Below, in pieces: positions 42,401 through 54,400 of a DNA stretch of 64,000 nt. The notes under the pieces were generated by a model. That model did not search any database and was not told the DNA's origin. It worked only from the letters and a program-made list of their open reading frames with translations. How positions within the stretch are numbered: the stretch's first letter is position 1; every line of letters starts with the position of its first letter. Source of the stretch: Mimachlamys varia (Eukaryota > Mollusca > Bivalvia > Pectinida > Pectinidae). The translations under genes and the position numbers were made by a program. The stretch is taken from positions 17,172,757-17,236,756 of the forward strand of contig OX392543.1 in assembly GCA_947623455.1 (NCBI GenBank). The letters are read 5' to 3'.

Positions 42401-45400
42401 TCTAATGTTAGAGAAACTAAAAAAGTGAAATTGAAATAAAATCTGTTGCATCTAATAACTTAGCTAAATTAGTTATAAAGCTCACACATCTAGAAAAAGT
42501 GAAATTGATTGTTAAGTTATTTCAATCTTGGAACAATAATTAAAAATTAATCAGTTGAATCAAAAGTCAGTTATATATGCCACCTCCTGCTAGGTCAACA
42601 TACTCTCTAACCAAAGCTTTGGCAGCTAGGTTATACTCTCTAACTTCCGCTTGGTTGCCATACTCTACTTAAGCATTGGATGCTATAATTATACTCTCTA
42701 ACTTCTGCTAGGTAAACATACTCTCTAACCAAAGCTTTGGCTGCTAGATTATAATCTCTAAATAAAGTTATAAGAAATCATGAGGTACTTACACTTCTTT
42801 TTTCAGACTATCACGGAAATCTGTCGTCTTGGGTCCTTCGTCTAGACAAACAAAATGGACATTTTTACCACCAACTCACCTAACTAACTCTCCTGATACA
42901 GAGATAAATATTTTCAATAAAACACCATGTTAAGCTATTTCCACCAGCATTAACCAATATTTTTCAGGAAAAAATAAATAAACAACTCTGACTTACTCTC
43001 TAATCATGGAGGTAAATACTTTCAATGAAATAATTAACAAAGTTGATTCCCTCAGGAGTAAATTTATAAATGTTCTCCAAACCAATTATGAACTTTTCTG
43101 ATCTATTTTGCCATAAATGTAAACATTTTCCCTGACCCCCTTCTCATATTACAGAGATACGCACCTCTGACGAGGAGTGAAACAGATACGTTGGCGTCGC
43201 CTTCCTCGTTTGACGCGGTGACCTTGTAAGTCCCGGCGTCGGCCAGTGTGACCTGGTCTAGTGTCAGACTTGTGTGGTAGGTGTTTTCCTCGGGTAGAGG
43301 CGATGTCTCCACCGTGTATTTGTCTGACGAGGTAAGTACGACTCCCTCCCGTGTCCACATAATCTGTAACGACATACAATCATTGTGAAAAGAATCATCG
43401 AACACAACCAGTGAGCGTTTATAATGTGTGATGCTTTTATGAATAGTAGGACTTCATCTGACAACCGACCAGTGAAACATAATTGTGTACACAAAGGTGT
43501 AAATACTATAAGAGTTGCCCAAAAATCGATGTTGATATGATTTCAAACAAAGATGTAACTCCATCAAAACCAGTTTTCATTTTTTCAGGCACATAATGAT
43601 CTGTTCACAAAATTCTTTGATTCTTGTCTTGCCTTATCTCTTTAAATAATCTTCTGGCATTATATTAAAACATATGTCTCAAAATTCCATTCAATCTTTT
43701 TCTGTATATTCCAAAATATTTGAATAATGTCGCATCCAGTTTGTGATTTCCTATCAACAGCTATTATCATCTAAGGACTGCCACGACTTTGTGGTGGGGA
43801 AAAGCCAGAGAACCCAAAGAAAAAACACTAATCTAAGGCAAGTACCAAACGTTGATTTAAATTTCAAATAAACACAATTTTATTATGAATATGGTACACT
43901 GTTTTGATAATAAAGTAAAATGAAGGACATTGTGTTAAACAGTCTGAACACTCTACTTACGTCTGGCTTTGGTAAAGCTCTGACCATAGCTTCAAAGTGG
44001 ACACTTGACCCGGTCTCCACGTTCTGGAACTTGGGTTTCTTATCAAAGTAGGGGGGGATGCCAGTGATGACCTCTTCAGCAGGCGCTAAAACATTACAAG
44101 TACAGGTTAAAATCCCTGATACAAAATGTCAAAAAAAATCAAAACTGTAAACCAATTTATTTTTGCGGTGACTTAATTTCGTTTTTTTCATATGAAGTGA
44201 TTATTTCTCAGCGATTTAATTATGCAATAAATTCAGGCATAAATCATATGTATATGATAGTACAGTACTCCTACAGCTGGCATACCTCTGTTTGAAACTA
44301 TTTCGCAGCGATTAATTTTCGCTAATTTTAATCAACCACGAAATACGCAAAAATAAGCTGGTTTACAGTAGTTCACTATGAAAGTTCAGTTGTGGATGAG
44401 TTAAAACAGCTAGCAACACAAACCTTCTACAATGAGCTCTGCTGACGACATGGCAGTGCCAAGTTCGTTCTTGGCCACGACTATGTATTTTCCGCCGTCC
44501 TCCACGTAAACATCAGGGATCTCCAGTACGGTAAGGTTGTCTTCGTAGGAGATATTGAATTCCTCACAAGTGGTGAGTGCCTCTTCATCTTTGTACCATG
44601 TGACCTCTGGGCGGGGATGGCCCTCAACGATGCACTGGAATCGTGCACTACCACCATCCTTGGATGTGACGTCCTCAAGTTGTTGGACGATTTCTGGTGC
44701 AGTGCGTTCCTCAAGAATTTCAGCAGCTGTACGAAATAAGGCAAAACTGGGGTAAATATTTTTCAATTTTTTTATTATTTTTTTTTATTTTTTTTTGTTT
44801 TTTTGTTTTTTTTATTTGTGAAGCTTTAGTAAATATTTATACATTTTTTTGTTTATTTTATTTTTTAGGGATTTTTTTAAGGATTTTTTTTGTGAAGCTT
44901 GTCTGGTTTTGATCCCGACTCATACTTACTGACAAGTTCTGGTGATTTGGGTTTTACAACCTCATCAGGAGCAGGAGACTTCTCCTCTTCAGAGACAGCA
45001 TCCTTCTCTTCTTCTAAAACAACAATGTAAATATAAATATAACAGAATAAAGATAATATATAAGTGTCAACATATTAATATGAATTTGAATTACGTAAAG
45101 TCCATAATTTTATTTATTTCATTTTTTTAATTATATCCTAAAAAAACATTTTTGAAATGTTTTTCTCAAATCTTACATAATCTGCCATAAGTATTTTTTC
45201 CAGGATTGAGGCTGTTCACATGCTTTTTAGAGATATTGCCCTTTGTCTGTCATATACAGTTTACAGTTTTATGGAGTTAATGCCCTTACCTGCTGTCACA
45301 AGTTTTTCCTTTTCGGACAGAACTTGTTCAATGGTAAGTTCTGCTTCAATTTCTTCTTTAGTTTCTAAGAAGACAAAAGCATAATCAAAATTATTAAGTT

Positions 45401-48400
45401 GTACTTTTAATAAAAATCTATCTTACCAATTAAAATGATAATCGATGAAATAAAGTTTTGAAAGTATTAATAGATTTTAATAGTTCATGCTAGATGTTTC
45501 ACACATGCAAATTATTTCATTCATACAGGTTAATGTTTTATTGTCATATATTTTATATAATTTTCAAAGAATATACTATTATATCTGTCTCTATGAAGAT
45601 TTATCAACTTGTATGACAGGCTAATACCCCTGCCCAACTAAAATAGACTGTCCCAAAAGGGTTTGGTCAAGTCTATTTTGCATCAGTAGGGGTGGGCACC
45701 TTTAGATATGCCGATAAATCTTCATAGCAGACAGTGAAAAAATACGGACACAATATAAGTATATATATACTGTATTCTAACTATAAACTAAATAACAATC
45801 AAACTTGTTTATATAGATCTATTAAACTGACTGAACAACAAATAAAAACATTGTAGTACTATTTCACTAGCTCACTATAAAATTGTTATCTGTCATAATT
45901 AATTATTTTCTAAATGAAAAAGTTAAAATAAGCATGATATATATATATATATAGACTAATAGTTACAGCTACTATTACAGGAAAACATGGTTACAGTATA
46001 AATCTGTTACAGCATAAATCTACTACAGTATAACTTTGTTACAGCAAAACATTGTTTAATAAAATATTAATTAATTCACAAAACCATTTTGACACCTGCA
46101 TTCCCTATATTTGTACAATGGAACAGTCCATAATATGATTTGGATGGTTCCTATTGAACAGAATAGGGGACGACACTGTCAAAATGTAATTACTAGCTGA
46201 ATAAATGTATCTATGTTAAAAATATATCTAAAGAAATAATTAATAAATTAATTAACATGGTTAAACTTTGATGTAAATGGTTAAAAAGAAAACAGAAGGA
46301 AAGAAAAAGTGCAGTGTACTGAATGATTAAAAGGAATTTCATAAAATTCTTATATTTCAACTAATTTCATTTTTTTAATTTTTTATTTGCTCTTCAAAAC
46401 AATTAACTTTTCAGACAATTTTGTAAAATAAACAAAGTTTATCCATGTAAATTGATTCATTTCAGCATAAGAAAATAACCTATTCAATCAAACAATAAAA
46501 ATAATAAAAATGAAAAATATTAAAACAAAATCAAATTACAAAACTTCCACGTTCCTAAGCTTAACTTCATGCCTTTAATTGAGCCAACTAGTGAAAACCA
46601 TGCTTCCACCCCTGTATGACCACAATAGACTATTCTATCCACTGATGTGGTTAGATCTACTGCTGTCTGGTGGGGGAGAAGGTTAATATGATAGTGTCAG
46701 CTATCATTAACCAAACAAGGCTGATACTTATGAACTTTTTTTTTTTAAACAAATTTAATAAAAAAATAAATAAATAAAATAAATTCCAAAATTTAATTTA
46801 ATCTACAATAATTTTTTTATGGAGACCAGAGGTTGATGCCCTATTTGGTTTTCAGCTAAAATATTAAGTGAGAACTAAAATTAATATCCAGACAATGTTT
46901 TCATGCCACAGAAAATACTTCATATAGCATGCTATGTATCCAGTGGCTTTAAAAAAAAATCCTAAAATTCATACACATTAATTCCCCCCCCCCCCTTCCT
47001 TCGTAACTGTTTTCTTCAAAAAGTCATCCCATACTTCAATTTCGAAAATGAAACAAATTTGATAAAATAGACCTCACAATAATATCACATTCACGCCATA
47101 TCAATACGAATATACTGAAGGAGTTAGTGACTCTTGCAATTTTCTATAAAAAAAATCTATTGTTGTATTTTCCCTGGATAAAAAGATCCAGATCTATACT
47201 TATATAAACTATCACCTGATATCTGCCAAAACCTTTAAACAATAAATATTCAATCCCAAATTGTTTGGTATTAAGTTTTCAGGATATTGTGATTTTTAAA
47301 AATTTGTGTAGCTTTTAAAAAAAAAATCCAAAATGCATAACCACAATTTTTTCTACAAGTGAAACTTGTAAATGATGACATCATTATTAGGTTAATAATG
47401 CAGTCTAAACATGTTCGTCGAAAACAAGTGTTCGCAAGACAAAATTAGTTATAACTTCGTAACAATACAATGTACCATATCAGTGTTTACGTGTGTAACA
47501 ACCAACGGCCCATTCTCCGAGCTCAGAATGGAGCTTTCTCATTGGCTGGCCTCAATATAATGCTGTGAGCTGATTGGTGCATAGTAACAACGGCATATCA
47601 TACCCTGACCTCTGGAGAAATTATTTAAATTTTAATCTGAAGTCGGATGATTTTTTTCTCTCTGACTTTCGATTAAAATCTGACTTTTGTTTACTCCAGA
47701 AATGAGAGCTTAATGTTAAGTAACTTTCAGATTTCCTGATTTCAAACATCCAACCAACATTCACTTTTTATGACCTTGAAAACATAAAACAGAAATATTG
47801 TTGTTTACAGGCATTATATTAAGAACAAATAAAGTAAAAATTATCTCCCAAACCCCATCCTCTATTGAATTGGTTATAAAAAAATTCAATTTTGAAATTA
47901 AAATTCCTTTTTGATTTTGAAATACTCATATGACTAAAAAATATATTTTTGATTGATAATATAGCTGAATATGTTTTCCAAACAAGGTCACAGAAAGTAT
48001 AACTCTGATACTGAATAATTCACCATCTTGAGTGATAATTTGTTTACTTTTAATTTGTTTTTTTAAATAAAAAATGATCATTTTCTGAAAACAAGGAATT
48101 ATCACTCGAGATTATGCACAGCATTTACCCATTCACCCCTCAAGTCTCATTTGAACTGTTCTAATTCAAAGATTGGACAAGTCTATTTCAAACAGGTAGG
48201 GGTAAATGCGAATAAATGGTTGGATGTAGGTACTGAAATCAGGAGAAGCTATTCATTCTGGGGGCGTGTCTGACATCAACATCCCGTGTCAATTTCAATC
48301 CCGGTGATTTGTGATGACAAGGTCAAACCACTAGAATCATAAAGATCCAAACACCAGCTACTACTACCTGTCACCCCTCTAATCCTCAAATAGCCTCAAC

Positions 48401-51400
48401 TCTATGGTCCGTACCATACTATTGTGATTGGAGGGGTTACAGGAAGGAATAGTATGATTCAAAACTATGATAGCAGAAAGATTGAAGAAATATATGGCCA
48501 GGATTTAAAAGGAAATTTGTCTGATAATTTTAATTGCTTTTTTTTCTCTTAATATTCCAAAATATTTCAGTGAATCATTTCTAATGGATCTCAGTGATTC
48601 TAAGGTCATTTCAAAGCAAATTTGATTTGAGAATTCAGAGGCCCATCTAATTTCTTTAAATAATTATAAAAATCTGAAAATGGTATCAGAGCGACGATAA
48701 AAAAAAAAAAAGATAGATGGGTGAATGAAATTATCATCAAATCAAAAGCTTTTCCTGAATAAAAGAACGTAAACGTTGATTTGTTTTTAAACTGCAGCTG
48801 GCCATACGCGCACAAGACAGTTATATCCATAAGCAAGTGACAAAAATGGTGCCATTCTAATAAAGAGCTTAGCGACAGACCAACAGTAACCACGGTAACA
48901 CTTGTACCTGACTCATCAGGCATAATACGCTGGCTCGCTCCCATGGTGGTGTCGCCATCTAGCTGAGAGTCAGGGGCAGATAACCCAAATTGTGATACCA
49001 CATCCTGTGATACACCAATTTCCTCAGAAATGACAGTTTCTGGAGTTTTGGCTTCCTGTTGTATTTCTTCTGGAGCTTCAATAATATCAAGTCCAGCTGT
49101 TATTTCTTCAGTAGATTTGGTTTCTTCTGGAGCCTCAGAGATTACGAGGCCCGCAGAAACATCCTCAGTGGTGTCATCTTCTTTCGATTCTGTAATTACA
49201 AGTTCCTCAGAAACTTCCTCTTTGGTTTCCACACCAACTACAATTTCCTCTGGCATTTCCTCCTTAGTTTCCTCTGGAGCCTCAACTATTTCAAGTCCAG
49301 CCGAGATTTCCTCAGTAGATTTAGGCTCTTCAGGAGCCTCAGAGATGACAAGACCTGCAGAAACATCCTCAGTTGTGTCAACAGGGGTTTCTGTAATGAC
49401 AAGTTCCTCAGAAACCTCTTCCTTGGTTTCTACAGAGACTACAATTTCCTCTGGTATTTCCTCCTTGGTTTCCTCTGGAGCCTCAGAGATGACAAGACCT
49501 GCAGAAACATCCTCAGTTGTGCCAACAGGGGTTTCTGTAATGACAAGTTCCTCAGAAACTTCTTCCTTGGTTTCCACAGAGACTACAATTTCCTCTGGTA
49601 TATCCTCCTTGGTTTCCTCAGGAGCCTCAGAGATGACAAGACCTGCAAAAACATCTTCAGTGGTGTCAACAGGGGTTTCTGTAATGACAAGTTCCTCAGA
49701 AACCTCCTCCTTGGTTTCTACAGAGACCACAATTTCCTCTGGTATTTCCTCCTTGGTTTCCTCAGGAGCCTCAACTATTTCAAGTCCAGCAGTGATTTCC
49801 TCAGTAGATTTAGGTTCTTCAGGAGCCTCAGAGATGACAAGATCTGCAGAAACTTCCTCAGTTGTATCAACAGAGGTTTCTGTCATGACAAGTTCCTCGG
49901 AAACCTCCTCTTCGGTTTCTACAGAGACCACTATTTCCTCTGGTATTTCCTCCTTGGTTTCCTCTGGAGCCTCAGAGATGACAAGACCTGCAGAAACATC
50001 CTCAGTAGTGTCGACAGGGGTTTCTATCATGACAAGTTCCTCAGAAACTTCCTCTTTGGTTTCCACAGAGACTACTATTTCCTCTGGTATTTCCTCCTTG
50101 GTTTCCTCAGGAGCCTCAACTATTTCAAGTCCAGCAGATATTTCCTCAGTAGATTTAGGCTCTTCAGGAGCATCAGAAATGACAATACCTGCAGAAACAT
50201 CCTCAGTTGTGTCAACAGGGGTTTCTGTAATGACAAGTTCCTCAGAAACTTCCTCTTTGGTTTCCACAGAGACTACTATTTCCTCTGGTATTTCCTCCTT
50301 GGTTTCCTCAGGAGCCTCAACTATTTCAAGTCCAGCAGTGATTTCCTCAGTAGATTTAGGCTCTTCAGGAGCCTCAGAGATGACAAGACCTGCAGAAACA
50401 TCCTCAGTTGTGTCAACAGGGGTTTCTGTAATGACAAGTTCCTCAGAAACTTCCTCTTTGGTTTCCACAGAGACTACTATTTCCTCTGGTATTTCCTCCT
50501 TGGTTTCCTCAGGAGCCTCAACTATTTTAAGTCCAGCAGTGATTTCCTCAGTAGATTTAGGCTCTTCAGGAGCCTCAGAGATGACAAGACCTGCAGAAAC
50601 ATCCGCAGTTGTGTCAACAGGGGTTTCTATAATGACAAGTTCCTCAGAAACTTCTTCTTTGGTTTCCACAGAGACTACTATTTCCTCTGGTATTTCCTCC
50701 TTGGTTTCCTCAGGAGCCTCAACTATTTCAAGTCCAGCAGTGATTTCCTCAGTAGATTTAGGCTCTTCAGGAGCCTCAGAGATGACAAGACCTGCAGAAA
50801 CATCCTCAGTTGTGTCAACAGGGGTTTCTGTAATGACAAGTTCCTCAGAAACTTCTTCTTTAGTTTCCACAGAGACTACAATTTCCTCTGGCATTTCCTC
50901 CTTGATTTCCTCTGGAGCCTCAGAGATGACAAGACCAGCAGAAACATCCTCAGTGGTGTCGATAGGGGTTTCGGTAATGACAAGTTCCTCAGAAACTTCC
51001 TCTTTGGTTTCTACGGAGACCACAATTTCCTCTGGTATTTCCTCCTTGGTTTCCTCAGGTGCCTCAACTATTTCAAGTCCAGCAGAGATTTCCTCAGTAG
51101 ATTTAGGCTCTTCAAGAGCCTCAGAGATGACAAGATCTGTAGAAACATCCTCAGTTATGTCAACAGGGGTTTCTGTAATGTAAAGTTCCTCAGAAACCTC
51201 ATCCTTGCTTTCTACAGAAACCACAATTTCCTCTGGTATTTCCTCCTTGGTTTCCTCGGGAGCCTCAGAGATAACAAGATCTGCAGAAACATCCTCAGTT
51301 GTGTCAACAGGGGTTTCTGTCATGACAAGTTCCTCAGAAACCTCCTCCTTGGTTTCTACAGAAACCACAATTTCCTCTGGTATTTCCTCCTTGGTTTCCT

Positions 51401-54400
51401 CAGGAGCCTCAGAGATGACAAGACCAGCAGAAACATCCTCAATGGTGTCTACAGGGGTTTCTGTAATGACAAGTTCCTCAGAAACTTCCTCTTTGGTTTC
51501 CACAGAGACTACTATTTCCTCTTGTATTTCCTCCTTGGTTTCCTCAGGAGCCTCAACTAATTCAAGTCCAGCAGAGATTTCTTCAGTAGATTTAGGTTCT
51601 TCAGGAGCCTCAGAGATGACAAGATCTGCAGAAACATCCTCAGTTGTGTCAACAGGGGTTTCTGTAATGACAAGTTCCTCAGAAACCTCCTCCTTGGTTT
51701 CTACAGAAACCACAATTTCCTCTGGTACTTCCTCCTTGGTTTCCTCAGGAGCCTCAGAGATGACAAGACCTGCAGAAACATCCTCAGTTGTGTCAACAGG
51801 GGTTTCTGTAATGACAAGTTCCTCAGAAACCTCCTCCTTGGTTTCCACAGAGACCATAATTTCTTCTGGCATTTCCTCCTTGGTTTCCTCAGGAGCCTCA
51901 GAGATGACAAGACCTGCAGAAACATCCTCAGTGGTGTCTACAGGGGTTTCTGTAATGACAAGTTCCTCAGAAACCTCTTCCTTGGTTTCCACAGAGACCA
52001 CAATTTCCTCTGGCATTTCCTCCTTGGTTTCCTCAGGAGCCTCAACTATTTCAAGTCCAGCAGTGATTTCCTCAGTAGATTTAGGTTCTTCAGGAGCCTC
52101 AGAGATGACAAGACCTGCAGAAACATCCTCAGTTGTGTCAACAGGGGTTTCTGTAATTACAAGTTCCTCAGAAACTTCCTCTTTGGTTTCCACAGAGACT
52201 ACAATTTCCTCTGGCATTTCCTCCTTGGTTTCCTCTGGAGCCTCAGAGATGACAAGACCTGCAGAAACATCCTCAGTGGTGTCGACAGGGGTTTCTGTAA
52301 TGACAAGTTCCTCAGAAACTTCCTCTTTGGTTTCCACAGAGACTACTATTTCCACTGGCATTTCTTCCTTGGTTTCCTCTGGAGCCTCAGAGATGACAAG
52401 ACCAGCAGAAACATCCTCAGTGGTGTCGACAGGGGTTTCTGTAATGACAAGTTCCTCAGAAACCTCTTTCTTGGTGTCTACGGAGACCACAATTTCCTCT
52501 GGTATTTCCTCCTTGGTTTCCTCAGGTGCCTCAACTATTTCAAGTCCAGCAGAGATTTCCTCAGTAGATTTAGGTTCTTCAGGAGCCTCAGAGATGACAA
52601 GATCTGCAGAAACATCCTCAGTTATGTCAACAGGGGTTTCTGTAATGACAAGTTCCTCAGAAACCTCCTCCTTGGTTTTTACAGAAACCACAATTTCCTC
52701 TGGTATTTCCTCCTTGGTTTCCTCGGGAGCCTCAGAGATGACAAGACCAGCAGAAACATCCTCAGTTGTGTCAACAGGGGTTTCTGTAATGACAAGTTCC
52801 TCAGAAACCTCCTCCTTGGTTTCTACAGAAACCACAATTTCCTCTGGTATTTCCTCCTTGGTTTCCTCAGGAGCCTCAGAGATGACAAGACCAGCAGAAA
52901 CATCCTCAGTGGTGTCGACAGGGGTTTCTGTAATGACAAGTTCCTCAGAAACTTCCTCTTTGGTTTCGTCAGAGACTACTATTTCCGCTGGTATTTCCTC
53001 TTTGGTTTCCTCATGAGCCTCAACTAATTCAAGTCCAGCAGAGATTTCTTCAGTAGATTTAGGTTCTTCAGGAGCTTCAGAGATGACAAGATCTGCAGAA
53101 ACATCCTCAGTTGTGTCAACAGGGGTTTCTATAATGACAAGTTCCTCAGAAACCTCCTCCTTGGTTTCTACAGAAACCACAATTTCCTCTGGTATTTCCT
53201 CCTTGGTTTCCTCTGGAGCCTCAGAGATGACAAGACCTGCAGAAACATCCTCAGTTGTGTCAACAGGGGTTTCTGTAATTACAAGTTCCTCAGAAACCTC
53301 CTCCTTGGTTTCTACAGAGACCACTATTTCCTCTGGCATTTCCTCCTTGGTTTCCTCAGGAGCCTCAGAGATGACAAGACCTGCAGAAACATCCTCAGTG
53401 GTGTCAACAGGGGTTTTGGTAATGACAAGTTCCTCAGCAACCTCTTCCTTTGTTTCTACAGAGACCACAATTTCCTCTGGTATTTCCTCCTTGGTTTCCT
53501 CAGGTGCCTCAACTATTTCAAGTCCAGCAGAGATTTCTTCAGTAGATTTAGGTTCTTCAGGAGCCTCAGAGATGACAAGATCTGCAGAAACATCCTCAGT
53601 TGTGTCAACAGGGGTTTCTATAATGACAAGTTCCTCAGAAACCTCCTCCTTGGTTTCTACAGAAACCACAATTTCCTCTGGTATTTCCTCCTTGGTTTCC
53701 TCAGGAGCCTCAGAGATAACAAGACCTGCAGAAACATCCTCAGTTATGTCAACAGGGGTTTCTGTAATTACAAGTTCCTCAGAAACCTCCTCCTTGGTTT
53801 CTACAGAGACCACAATTTCCTCTGGTATTTCCTCCTTGGTTTCCTCAGGAGCCTCAGAGATGACAAGACCTGCAGAAACATCCTCAGTGGTGTCAACAGG
53901 GGTTTTGGTAATGACAAGTTCCTCAGAAACCTCTTCCTTGGTTTCTACAGAGACCACAATTTCCTCTGGTATTTCCTCCTTGGTTTCCTCAGGTGCCTCA
54001 ACTAATTCAAGTCCAGCAGTGATTTCCTCAGTAGATTTAGGCTTTTCAGGAGCCTCAGAGATGACAAGACTTGCAGAAACATCCTCAGTTTTGTCAACAG
54101 GGGTTTCTGTAATGGCAAGTTCCTCTGAAACCTCTTCCTTAGTTTCTACAGAGACCACAATTTCCTCTTGTATTTCCTCCTTGGTTTCCTCTTGTACTTG
54201 AACAGTTTCAGAAACCTCCTGTTTGGTTTCCTCAGGAGCCTCCTTAAATACCTGTATTTCAGTTTCTGAAACTTGTAGATCTGAAGTTATTTCCTCAGTT
54301 TTTCCAGTGTCCTCTTTGGTAACATCAATTTCAATCACATCTTCTGTTGGTTGTGTTTCCTCTGTCACCTTGATTTCTGAGACTGCCTGTTTGTCAACTT

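Larger units (their letters stand above)
45365..48907 (-). other. Intron e3-e4 (3.5 kb)
   Basis: It holds three different palindromic or inverted repeats (about 45.6, 46.1 and 48.4 kb), one 90-bp palindromic element (48.1 kb) and a short ACAG-phased repeat near 45.96-46.05 kb (TTACAGYATAAATCT). CCAAT-like boxes lie near 47.55 kb (CTCATTGGCTGG, GCTGATTGGTG), too weak to call a promoter. No exon seen. Confidence 0.7.

Noticed and set aside
47500..47600. Internal promoter with CCAAT boxes in the e3-e4 intron
   Set aside because: There are two CCAAT-like boxes but no TATA, initiator or first exon that would join e4 in phase.
49030..54201. Several plus-strand open frames of 370-830 codons
   Set aside because: They are antisense shadows of the 144/201-bp coding repeat, broken wherever the unit drifts.
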